Source: Rhea pennata
Taxonomy: Eukaryota > Chordata > Aves > Rheiformes > Rheidae
NCBI RefSeq assembly: GCF_028389875.1
Contig: NC_084663.1
Coordinates: forward strand, 215,536,876 to 215,600,875
Length of the DNA stretch: 64,000 bases
Direction of reading: 5' to 3'
In this document: in pieces, positions 1-12,500 of the stretch
How positions within the stretch are numbered: position 1 is the first letter of the stretch
Layout: each line of letters opens with the position of its first letter
Notes under the pieces: generated by a model
Database searches by the model: none
What the model was told of the DNA's origin: nothing
The model's input: the letters and a program-made list of their open reading frames with translations, nothing else
Position numbers and translations under genes: made by a program

Positions 1-3000
1 GAAAAAAATATATAAATCCTGATTCTTCCACACTTCTCCCAACTCTGGAGCCGCTTCACGGCCAGGACACCTCAGCAAGATCAACTGCCTTTTCGGGCAC
101 CCACAGCTTGGACCTAGACTTGCAGGACCACCGGATAATTCAGGTTGGAAGCGACCTTGGGAAGTCTCTAGTCTTACCTCCAGCTCAAAGCTGGGCAGCT
201 GTGGGGCTACACCAGGTTACCCACGACTTTATCCAGTCAGGTCTTGAAAACCTCCAAGGACAGAGATGCCTGGGTCTCTGGGCCCTATTGTGCTGCTTAA
301 CTGTCATCATGGGGAAAAAGTTATCCACCCTACCAAAAGACATGCAGTTCCTGCTGGAAGACCTTTCTTCTGAAGGCAAGAACTTACTCTCTTCATATAC
401 AGATGAAGTGACCCAGTGGTTACCCAAGCCACATGAAAACCTCTAGGGAACCTCCAACAAATTCTAGAAGTAACTCATTTTATCAGCTAGTAACGTTCCA
501 GTCATGGCCGCATGGGATCTGAGTTCTTTGTGTCATGGTGGCAAGATGCTTTTAAAAATACACTAGAGAGCTGCGCTCCATATCTGTTTGTTCAGTCCAC
601 CACAAGATAGATAGCATCTTTCTAGGCTCAGGAAGCACTGTAGGTTCTTGGTTTGAGCACTAAGGAGCTTTACAAAAGTATTGGTCTTGCTGTATATGTG
701 AGATACTAACATATAAAGGTTTTTCTTTGTCTCAAGGACTAGATAATAAAGGAATGACAACCTTGATCAAAGCCACCTTAGAATTTTTAGCTTCTTAAAC
801 CTGATTCTTACTCAATGCCTAAGGAACATGAGGAGCCATTAGACTCCTTAGCTGTCATGGCATTTCCTCTGCAGGAAGAGATTTCACCATGAACATAGAG
901 TTTCACCGTTCAGCATCATTCAAAACCATCCTGGGATAATGGCAGTCTGCATCTTTACTAATCTTGTGCCAGACTCCATACCAAATGCATTCAGAGCTGG
1001 CGTTAGCCCACTTTCGGGGTGTTCAGATGATGCAGACACCAGTGCTGATCCCAAATTGTGCCTGTAGGTCCTCCTGCCGGTGAGCAACATTTGCTGAGAG
1101 ATTCACAACAATATTTTGACAGCAGTTTCCAAGACTGGGATTACACAGAGATCAGTATCGTTGCCTCGGACATCAAACAGAAATGCCCACAGTTCTGCTC
1201 CAGAATACGACCCTCCACAGTAATTCTCAGCTGCATTCCCAATTCTTTGTGGATTTTTTCCAATTCTGCTCCTGCTCAGGTAGTACAAAAGAGCAGGCAG
1301 ACCAAAGTACCAGCCTGATCCAGGCAGTTTGGGTTTCAGCACCCAAACTCAGTTCCATGATCAAAAGCCCTTCTGCCATTAAAGGATCTTCTGTCAACAC
1401 TGGTGGAGACAGCTTCGCACTTACATCTTAGCTCTCCTCACAGCCTGGATATTCTCAGGGTGAGAAAAAGGTCATTTTCTCCAATTTGAGATCTTTTTGA
1501 TAAATGCCACCAACCATGTACTAAGAAAACTGACGTTGCAAAGTCCTCTAGGTTTCTAGCTCAGTGTTTGGTGAGGCCATACTTTCCTATTTTGACATAT
1601 TAGACAGTAATACCAGACATTTCAGAACTAAATAATTTGAACTCTAGCAGAATTAAGACCTATTTAGCCTCTCTGATGAGATCAAGGCATAGGACTAAGA
1701 TCTGGGTAGACCCACCTGCACCTTCATCTTGAAACAAGCCCCTCAAAGGTCTTTGAATTGCTTAAGTGAGATTTTTGAGGATGCAGACTAAAATGAGGCA
1801 ACTTTCTAAGTAGGGGAAGCTCAGAACCTCATAAAATCAAATAAAATTTAAATCTATGGAAGCCAGTCTTCATCTGCCTACCTTTAACAGAGGTCTTTCC
1901 TCCAGGCATGCTTGGTCCAGCAATCTCTAAGGACTTCTTGGGCTGCTGCAGGCTTCGTCCTAGGGAAAATCGTGCTTTCCATTCAGACATCTGCTCCCTG
2001 CTTCCAGAGGTCTACCTGTCTAGCCATAACCTTAACAGAACATAATATACATTAACTGTCCATCACAGCTCCTACTTTGTCCCTTCATTCCCAGATTGAG
2101 GTATTGTCTCTTCTTTTTTAACCCTACTACTACAGGGCTTTTTAAGGAATTAATTATTCCTTCTCTCAGTCCCTCATGGGATCTCACATGCAGATTGCTC
2201 TCGGTAAAGATTGCCTTTTGTGCCAGTGTGACACGTTCCTATAGTTATTAATGGACAAAACCTATTTAGTCACAGTGTCTTCCTGGAGATAAACAGATCT
2301 TACTTATCTTTCAAGATAAGTAGCCCATTCAGAGTTTTTACCGCCTTCTCAGTTTTGTTTAATACATGAAATTCATCTGTAGCTTCTTTACTTTTTCCCA
2401 AAGTCGCATGATTGCTCTTTCATGCCATCTTATGTATCCTAAACATTGGACATGGTGTTTTTTTCCATAGGAAATCTTTTCAATGAGTTCCTTTTCAGTT
2501 CCCACTGGATCCCTGACTGTAGAAGTAGCATTATGAGAGAGCTAAAAGGAATATTTCCTTATCTTCCTCTCTAAAATATAAAATAACAGGCTTGTCCAAA
2601 GCCTCAGAAGTGTCTCCCGCATTTCCACCCGCTGGTGATATCCATGTGGCTGCTCCAGCATCTCCAGCAGCACTTGCTCCAGCACTTGCTACTGCTGCCA
2701 TGCCCCAGCCCACCGATGCCAGTGGGAGGGTGGACTTTTAATCTCTCTTTCTTTAAGGATTTTGAGCCTCTTCTCCTTGTCATTGGTTTGCTGGGCAGTG
2801 CCTGGAATCACCCATGATATGCAAACACATGTTGGGTGAAGAGGATGAGTTGCTTGCTCACCGCTGTCTTTCTAGGGAGCTTTTGCTTGCTTGAGTGCTC
2901 TCAGTGCACCATCCTATCCCTCCTCTCAGGTCCCCATCGCACTGGGAATCCCAGGCTGGAGAGGATGGGGCATTCCTCACCCTTTTATCGCCACACAAGG

Positions 3001-3339
3001 TGTGCACAGGGAGGGAAGGGCCTTGGACGTACTCCTATGTGTGTGTAGGGCAGCAAATTCTCTGGTTAACAACGTTCGCAAATGGGGGACCAAAGCACGA
3101 TACCACAATGTAGCTGAAAAATACAGACAGGTAAGTAACTTGTCCTTCTTACCATCACGCTGTCCGCTGTCATATTTGATAGAAGAAAAGTTTGATGAAA
3201 CTGCTGGTGGTGCCTCATTTGTTTAGACTCTCTTTTAAGGGTTCATACACCTTGTTTCTTTCTATATTTATAAAATAATTTAGAAAGCCATTTAGTTTCA
3301 TCAAATCGTTTAATTGTTTTTCTGTTTGAAAATTCACAG
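1..3339. other. No gene recognised; upstream flank or intron of the ADAM gene
   Basis: AT-rich sequence with only short open frames. I looked here for the missing ADAM signal peptide and early prodomain exons, in particular an exon ending in phase 2 that could join position 3340, and found none. An old CR1 piece lies near 118-450. The rest shows nothing I can name. The stretch may be an intron of the ADAM gene or its upstream flank; the sequence does not decide this. Confidence 0.6.
118..450 (-). mobile_element. Old CR1 LINE 3' fragment
   Basis: On the + strand the text near 135-175 (attcaggttggaagcgacct) is a diverged form of the reverse complement of the CR1 3' end, followed by the usual CR1 order of landmarks (caggtcttgaaaacctccaa near 238-257). 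It is more diverged than the copies near 11 kb and 28 kb and carries no usable reading frame. The edges are approximate. Confidence 0.6.
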
Positions 3340-3535
3340 TGGAGTTTTGGAAATTGGAGACCTGAGGTATGAAATCGAACCCGTTGAAAACTCCTCTACA
3401 TTTCAACATCTTATTTATCGGAAGGCACTGGAAAGTGACCCACCTCATCTGTGCCAAGTGCCAGAAAAGAATGAAGACCAACTGCCTGAAGAGGAAGACC
3501 TTTCAAATGGGAGTCGTAAAATATTTTTTATTGAA
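3340..3535 (+). CDS. ADAM prodomain exon with cysteine switch
   Basis: The exon follows acceptor cacag and ends at donor gtaag (3536). It encodes [19 protein letters not shown] and, further on, FQHLIYR, which are family hallmarks of the late ADAM prodomain. The cysteine in PPHLCQVPE is the likely cysteine-switch residue that keeps the zinc site latent. The end of the exon reads [10 protein letters not shown] and joins VSTRYLEL of the next exon in phase 0. No Arg-X-Lys/Arg-Arg furin site is visible across this junction, whereas ADAM9 has a run of arginines here. Confidence 0.85.
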
Positions 3536-6500
3536 GTAAGAATTCCTGCTAGAGCAGTATTGCATATTAGTGCATATTATGAGAACGATCCAACTGTTTT
3601 GGAAATTCCTGTCATATTCAGAGGAATGTTATAGGGTTTCAAGCTATGATGTATTGGCAGGTCTGAAAGCTAACAGGATTTCTGTCTCATCCTGTGTGAT
3701 TATCAGGAGCAAAGCACTGTCTCATCCTAAGGAAACCATACTTTGAGCTATGCCTAAGCTTAATAGTGAGAACAAAAGACACATTTCTGTTACTCTGGAT
3801 GTTTCCTTCCAAACTTAGAGTAGTTCAGCACTTCAAAACTCATCTGTCACCAGCTTACATCAGTCCTGGAAGAGACCTAGGAGCTGAAAGGCAATGCACC
3901 TCTTCCGCTTACTCACTGTTCACATTGCTTTAGTGGTGCGAAGAGCTTTCTGGGCTGAGAGGTGTGATTGCAGGTGCAATGACTGCAGAGTAAATAAAAG
4001 CCACATTCAAATGGCTTATTAATGATTAACTGGTAAACTAGGCATGAATCACCTGAGGAACCTTAATCCTCTGAGGACTTGTGAAAGTGTTAAATAATAC
4101 TTCATCAGGGACTGGTTGGGTGAAGTTCATCCTGCCTTGAGTTTGATTCTCCCTTGAGATCCCTTCCTGCACAGTTAATCTCAGAAAACATGGAAAAAAT
4201 ATCCAATTTTAAAAAGTCCTGGCTGAAATGAAAGTGGTAGTAGCAATCAAGATTTTTTTTTTAATTAGCAATAAAGAGTGGAGTTGACACCTCTGCCAGT
4301 TTATATGGAAACAGGAGATAGAGGCAGTTAAAGATTTCAGTTAAAATTTTAAATGATTAATTATTTTTAGACAGTAAGGATGTGTTACTAGTTTTTCTGT
4401 GATCAGAAGCTACACAAGGAGCAATCTAAATCGATTATTGACATTCCCCTTACAGACGGAAAATCTATTGACAATCTATTATTTTACTGCATGACTCCAG
4501 AATGGAAAATGCAGGCTTCATCCTGGGATCAGGGGTCTGAATCTAGGACTCTTCTCTCTAGAGTTTCTTCTTCCAGGGCTGCATAGTCAAAGAGATGAAG
4601 GGGAAGGACGAAGCTTGGTATGTGGGCTACGCTCCTGGGAAGTGGGTGCTATTGACCTCTCAGACTGACAACAGTCTTGATCTCCGTCCTGCAGGATCAT
4701 AGGGTGATTCAGGTTGGAAGGGATTTTGGGAGGACTCAGGTCCAATCTCCTGCTCCAAGCAGGGTCAGCTATGAAGTCAAACCACGTTGTGCAGGGCTTT
4801 TCCAGACTGATCTTGAAAAGGTCCAAGGATACAGACAGCACAGCCTCTCTGGGAAACCTTTTCTAACGCTTGAATTTTCTCTGTTAGTGCATCAGTAACT
4901 GTGAAAATGTGCAATAAGCATCACCATCTCACCACGAGGAGGCTGCTCCAGCAGAAGAGGTCTATAGACAATATCTGCTGCTTTGATTGTGTCTGTTACG
5001 ATAAATAAAAGAGGGCCAAGGGGTTGACTCCAGGGCTTAGCTCACATCCAGCCTGCTCTGGTTGATCCCTTCCGCAACAGACTTGTCCTGGAGAGATCTA
5101 GTTGAAACAGTGCAAAATGGAGACAAGGAGCAAGTGAGCAGGGAGTAGAGGAGAAGCTGAGTACCCCAAACTATTCCCTGGCCATCTTATTTAGCAGTAC
5201 AGCTGGTGAGTGCTCTAGTTACTGGGCTAACACACTAGAGATGCGATTACTGGCTGCTTCTCATGAACGTGTCACTGCCTGGCACCTCTCTGCTGAGCTG
5301 TAAACTGTCCCATGAATACCTGTATCTTTGCAAATTACCAAAATTCCCTTCATTGCCAATGGAGACAAATAGGTGCTTTGAGGATGTGAGAAACCTTTTC
5401 TGGAGAAACCTCCGAAATGTTTGAATAGTTCTGTTTGCACTGTGAAAGTGCCTCTGCCCTTCTCTTCACTCCAAAGGGGCCCTAAGGTGCAGCTCCCCGT
5501 ACCCACACATGGGTGCCCTGTTCTCAGCAGTGTTTCTGCCAATGTCCCGTGAGCACCGAGGAAGGGAAGCTACCTCACCTGCCTTACTGATGCTGCTCTG
5601 GCTCCTGCTCCTTCTTTTTTTGCCTTTCTTTTCCCTCACGGAACAGCAGAATAATTTTGAGTTTCATCCCGCCTTTCATCGCACGTCTCTGATGGAGCTG
5701 TCTGCAAATCTACCAGCACTCTCTCTTAGCCTCAGGCTCCTGGGATAGAGGTGATGTTGAACAGTTCCCAGCCCACACCTGACCCTCATGGGACTTCAGT
5801 TAACGCATCTTTACCTCCAGGGGCAACAAGTGCTCTAGCTCACTTCCCAATGTTGTTAGTATACACCTTATTGCAAGCAAACCTGAACTACACTGCCATG
5901 GTTTGCTTAAATTGGGTGGAAAAAAGCTTTAATGATGTCAAATGCATGCATCTCTTGCTTGTCCTCTATTCAGAAACCATATTTCCATATTATTGAAGGC
6001 AATTAATTTGTTCTGGCATCATTTGTTTGATATTGGCTATTACTGATGTTGCTTTCACAAGTGCGTTGGTTATAAAAAGTTTATCTGCTTTGATTTATGA
6101 ATGCTTTTGAGAGCTTGGGAGGACTTTTGTCATTGCTGTTTCTGCTTTCAAAAGTGCTGAGATAAAGCATTATTTTCGTAACTGGAAGCATGGATTATTT
6201 ATAGCAGCAGTCTGTCCTATGTCAGCATGTTGTAACTGCAGTCAGTGAAAGAAACAGTGATATTCAAAGATGCTGCCTTCTGATAATAGTATGAAACAGT
6301 TAGAGGAAAGAATTACTTATCAGCTCCCGTGGTGAAAATATAGTTTTATAAATTACTATAATTTCATTGAATTTACTGAGAAGCTGCCAGAGAAAGAGAA
6401 TAATTTATAATATTAATAAAGTAGTATTTGTTCAACTGAGAAGAGAGATGAGTCCCCTTGTTTAAAATGACTCTTAAGCAATATCATTTTTTTAGCAATG

Positions 6501-9500
6501 CATACTTCTGCAACAGCCAAATGATAGAAAGTCATATTTCTGTTCTGAGATGGGACATTGCAGCTACGGAGCAACCTTGTGCTGCAAAGAGCAGCATGAT
6601 CCTCCAGATTACACGTTAACGCGTTAGGTGCTACCAGCCATTAATTCGCTGGATGTACAAAATGCACCAGCCAACAATCTTCACCCATTTCTTCACAGTT
6701 CAAGACTGAGAGTGTTGCACCTAGGATAGATTTTTTTTGAACTATGGAGCTGCCCATCCGCAAATGAATGTGCAAAGGACACCAACAAAATAGATACTAA
6801 ATGCTTATCTCCAAAGGTTACTGGAATCCAGGTTCAGTAAATGGCGCCTTTCTGGTTAAGTGGTTGGATCTACCAATGTGCATATTCCCATTAGCTGTAT
6901 TACTGAGATGTCCTGGGTAAAATTAAACAACGCTAAGAATTTTTGTAGAGGCTTTCACGTGGCTTGAACAATTTCAGGACAGTTCAGGACAACTCTGACT
7001 CAGCAATTATCTGTTTCTCTCTCTGACTGCTGCTTCTTGAAGCAGGACAGAACATGTTGTTGACCCCACTCTACTCTCCCTCCCGATCTAATGATCAAAA
7101 AAAAATTCTTAGCAGTAGAAGTGGTGCAAAAATTTTGCAATTCACAGTGAGCTGGTATAACGTGAGTGATGCCAGTTATTACCCTTGATACCAACAGCTG
7201 ACTTGTTACTGTATCCCACCTCTGAATATTTCAGGTTTCTCCCTGATCAGCCTTGGCACCGTTAATCCTTTTCATTCTCCAACATATAACTCCACTCTGT
7301 TCTTGTACTTTGTCATATGGGTATCAGGGAAATTCTGAATTTGCTTGAATAATACCACGTGGTTTTTGATCCGCATTTTGGCATACACTTAAAAATTCCT
7401 GAACTTACCATAATAACTGTGGTGTGATTTGTTCACTTCCAGGAAGTTTCCAATCTTCACGAGTTGCAGGTGTCCACCAGATATTTAGAATTAGCTCTTG
7501 TAACAAACAAAGAGTTGGTAAGTGTCAGCAAGTTGTAACCACGGTACTTGGTTGTGACTATATGGCTATAATGGAATTAGTCTCTCATATTTAACCCTAC
7601 TTGTGTGAATGTATTACACCAATGCCTGTTTTTAGAGAATAAGGGGGCTCATTTGTCACTGATTCTCAAAGACTAAGGAAATAAAAGCACTTCTTTGGGC
7701 AGCATGCTTCTTCACTGTGAAGAGCAACTGCTTGTACTCAGCCCCCGTGTGCATAGATGAGCAAGATACTTCCAGGAGCTCGATCACGGCACAAAGCTTT
7801 CCTCCCCAAACCACTGCGGTCGGTCCACTGACCCGCAGCAGTGCAGAAACCCCACGGCACGGACATGCCTGATGTGGCTAAAAGGGATTTAGGCTGGGAA
7901 ATAGCTGATACAGAAACAGAAGAGATGAGCAATCAGCGCTCACCATAAAACTGGATTTCTGAGTTCTGAGATTTTAATGTCTCTCTTCTCCCCTTTCAGT
8001 TTAAAGTTAATCACTACAACGAAACTCTGATGTTACATCTACTCATCTCCATAAACAACATCCTGAACACGGTGAGTTTAATGAGCCAACGGCTGTGATT
8101 GCTGTTTTGCTCGATTTGTTGTCTGTCAAATGTGGTGCTCTGTCTGGGGAAGAGATGAATAATCTGTGTTTGACTAGAGCTATTCTGCAAGAAAACGATG
8201 CGTTCTTGAACGGTACAAAACCCGCTCCAACCGCTGGAAAATTGTTTCAAGTGCGAGTGAAGCTACTTTTAAAATATTCTGAAATTATCCCTTTAAAATG
8301 CTTGATTGGGAATACACATTATTGTTACTAAATGCTTTCTGGTAGCTTGTTGGCTTTTCCCTTCATCCTCTCCTTGCTCTGAGACCTCAGCAGCAGCAGT
8401 TTTCCTCTTCTGCTTTTTCTGCGCAGATATTCTGACTAAATGCTGCTGCATCAGCCAGGAACTCAGCCACGAGGCAGCTAAAATGAGTTACACAGAAAGC
8501 CCTAATAAAGAAATACAAGGCACTAAAATAAAGAATACGACCAGATGGTCCATCTCGAGCCAGGGCAAACTGTGGGAACTGTGGGAGAGGGCTTGGGGCC
8601 GGCAGCTTTCCGGTGGCGAGGGGTGTTTTTTGTCGCGAGCGCCCACGTCACGCGGCGACCTGCTTCCAGGTGTACCGGCCCATGAAGCTGCAGATCGTGA
8701 TTAGCGCGGTGGAGATGTGGAAGAACATGGACCACGTGACGATCGCCCGCGACCTGGCCCAGACGCTGCAATTTTTTACCATGTGGTGCCAGAGGGACCT
8801 CGTAGGCCGCATTAACTACGACCACATAGAGCTACTTCTGTAAGGCGCCTTCGACTTAAACTCTCAGCTCATGTACTGGTTGCGGAGAGAAAAGTAGGGA
8901 GACGTAATATTTCCATCCCTCTATTTTTCTGATTTTTACTAATTCTTTTTTTTAAAAAAAATTTACCTCGTTTTTTTAACCTTTTTTTTAACCTAATTCT
9001 TTTTGTCCATACATTAATTAGTACGCATTTCTCATGCAAATTGATACAAGGGAGATTTTAAGTAGGTAGGCTATTAGTCTATAGTCTATTACAAGAAGGA
9101 TTTTAGTAGGGATTTTAGCTCACCATCTTTTATAAGAGGAATTTTAAGTAGGTAGTCTATTAGTCTATTTTTCCAGTCTTCCTTCTCTTTAAATCAAAAT
9201 AACCAAATTCTTTGAAGCCACTCACTTTTCAGACATGCTAGCTACTCATTTATTAGATATCCTAATTCAGTGTTACATGATTTACAACTCACTATTTAAA
9301 CTAAACCTTTTTCCTAAGGTGATGGAGTTAGATCTCAAACAACAATGACATTTAATCACCTATTTAATTTGCTTGCTTTTTAAGACCTAGCAATTTGATG
9401 CTGTTCTGCCATTCCCATATCTTTCCTTTTGGGGAAAAGAAATCTTCCGCATGCTAAACTACATACCTCAAGTTTACTGAATATTTTTGTTTCAAATTCA

Positions 9501-12500
9501 ACATATCATATTGTCAAATCTTTTAAAAATAATTTTGAATAATTGCATTTTATCAGAATAACCTATTTCTAAGTTTGCTTGCACCTAAAATCACTGGGAA
9601 GGTATAATAAGCACTAAGTTTCCTTACCTGTTGTTCATTAACTTTTAGAAAGTTCTCTAAAACTAGTGTGTTTTAAATGTCTCTTTCATCAAGCAAAGAC
9701 CAACCAATGTGATTGCTTCTCTAGATTTACTTATCCAAAAAGACCACTTTTCCCTCTTAAGTAGTCATATGAGAGGTTATAGGTGTTCTCCATAGCAGGA
9801 ATCTTTCCAGGACGATTGCAGCACATTGATGGACTGAATTTCCATCAATTCTAATTTCTCCTTCCTGATGAGGGTCAGAGTGCCGGGCTCCTTCCTCGCC
9901 ATCGGCTGCCGCACAGTGAGCAGTGGGGAATGCCGGTACATGCTGGACAGACATTGCTTTGCTGAGATGCGATCCCTTAAGCTGTGCTCCCTCCCGGTTC
10001 AAGCAGCCATGGGAGGAGCCTGGTGCATGCGCTGCGTTTCGGGAGATGCTGTGCTAAAGCACTCAGGCTGTGCTAAAACAACAACAGCAAACCTCTCATC
10101 TTCTTAAAGGGAGACCAAAAAAATGAAATAATTTCAGAGCTGACCCCCCTCCTCCACTCAGAAGAGCGCACTAGGTGTCTCCCATCTCGCTGCAGCCCAG
10201 CACAGCACCTTTTCTCCACCTGCCTCCCCTTTCCTGCGGCCAGCAGCCCTCACCCACAGGTGCTACATGGCTCCTGCCCGTTGCTGGGGCTCCTGGAGCA
10301 GCTATGCAGGGCCAGCCTGTCACCGCATCACCCAGCGGAAGGGGTTCAGACCACACTGAGCACGACTACAGGATGGGGTGGCAGACAGCCACTACTCATC
10401 AAATTCATATGGCAACGAGTTTATAAACCACGGCTTCCTCCTAATATCCCCGGCAGCATTCTGCACAGCTAGTACTTGCACACTTGATGCACAAGATACC
10501 AGCTGGCTGCACCACTGGGAGCTTGGGGGGCTCCCACAGGAGAAACAGATGATGTTGGGCACATCAGGACTAGGGGTTCTCAGTGCTCCCAGTTAATGTC
10601 TACACCAGCGGCAGCTTCACTGCTCCTCTTGGGCAGCTCCTGCCCGAGCCTGCAGGGCCAAGTCACAGGGGAGCTGGGCTAACTCCTATAGGGATAAGTC
10701 TTCATAGGTGGGGGTTGGGATTTAATATCTGAGAGGCAGGGAGTACTGTGAATGTTTCCTGTTCAACTTCTTCATCAGTGAGCTGGATGAGGGGACAGAG
10801 TGCCTCCTCAGCAAGTTTGCCGATGATCCCAAGCTGGGAGGATTTTGTGGCTGACACACCTGAGGGCTGTGCTGCCATTCAGAGAGACCTGGACAGGCTG
10901 GAGAGCTGGGCGGAGAGGAACCTCCTGAGGTTCAACAAGGGCAAGTGCAGGGTCCTGCACCTAGGGAGAAATAACCCTGTGGACCAGTACAAGCTGGGGG
11001 CTGACCTGCTAGAGAGCAGCTCTGCAGAGAAGGACCTGGGAGTGCTGGTGGATGACAAGTTGACCGTGAGGCAGCAATGTGCCCTTGTGGCCAAGAGGCC
11101 AATGGTCTCCTGTGGTGCATTGGGAAGAGTGTTGCGAGCAGGTGGAGGGAGGTGATCCTGCCCCTCTCCTCAGCCCTGGGGAGGCCTCATCTCGAGTACT
11201 ACATCCACTTCTGGGCTCCCCAGTCCAAGAGAGACATGGAGCTACTGGAGAGAGTCCAGCGTAGGGCTACAAAGATGATGAGAGGGCTGGAGCACCTGCC
11301 CTGTGAGGAACGGCTGCGAGAGCTGGGCCTGTTCAGCCTGGGGAAGAGAAGCCTGAGGGGGGATCTGGTCAATGTGTACAAGTACCTGAAGGGAGGGTGT
11401 GAAGGGGACGGGGACAAACTCTTTTCAGTTGCCCCATGTGACAGGACAAGAGGCGATGGGCAGAAATTGAAGCACAGGAAGTTCCACCTGAACATGAGTG
11501 GGAATTTCTTCCCTGTGAGAGTGACGGAGCACTGGACCAGGTTGCCCAGAGAGGTTGTGGAGTCTCCTTCTCTGGTGATCTTCAAGGCCTGCCTGGATGC
11601 AACCCTGTCTACCATGCTGTAGGTGACCCTGCTGAGCGGGGAGGTTGGACTATATGATCTCCAGAGTCCCTGCCAACCTCAACCGTTCTGTGAATACTGC
11701 ATTTGGGTGGGATCTGCACATTGTGCTGTGGATGTAACTCCCAGCCAGGCAGCCCAGACCTGCTGTCAGTATTCTCTGCGTGTGCCTTCATATATGAAAT
11801 CTGTGTAGGAAAGCATAATTCTTTCCCAGTTGAGTAAGCAGCCCTCTGTTCTGAGTGAACAAAAACCAGATTCTTAAAGTAATTTAGCAAAATTTACACA
11901 GCAACATTTACAGATGCATACATATAACATATGGATCTGCTTTTAGCCTTTGCATGAAAGGGAAATCTTGATTAGAGGCATCAGTGATTAGGCCCAAGAG
12001 GTCAGTTTGGAGCTGAAGGGAGTCCATATTGAAGGATTTTACTTTAAGAAAGGTGTTCCTCATTACCTGAAACTATTTTTTCCAACACTAATTTAGGTAA
12101 TGCATCCTATTATTGAGACAATGTTGGTTTTGTATTTCTTTAACACTCAAAACTTTTCCACTACAGTGGGCAGCACTACAAAGAGCTGGGATTTGCCTGG
12201 AAAGGGACTATGTGCCAGCTGAACTCAATGGGTGTTGTCTCGGTAAGGAGAGACTTTGACCACTTCTACTGCCTCAACATGAAGAGATAATCTCACCATT
12301 AAGTTTAAAAGATTTTGGCCATAATGTTGCCCCAATGACTTGATATTCCCATAGCATATTTATATAACTTGCTATCATAGCAAGGCAAGAGGTTGGCCAC
12401 TTTAGATGCTACCACATTACCTTGATCTTGGGAGGCTGAGTTCTTAGCTGACACACATTTTCAGGTTTCAGTTTCCTAGGTAAGTAAACTAACTCCCTGA

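Noticed and set aside
2836..3048. Small frame starting with a signal-peptide-like MKRMSCLLTAVFLGSFCLLE, considered as the ADAM first exon
   Set aside because: No room remains before 3340 for the three or so early prodomain exons, and the rest of the frame does not resemble an ADAM.
3050..3131. Exon-like stretch ending acagacag before a good donor gtaagt
   Set aside because: In the phase needed to join 3340 it meets a stop almost at once, and no frame looks like an ADAM prodomain.
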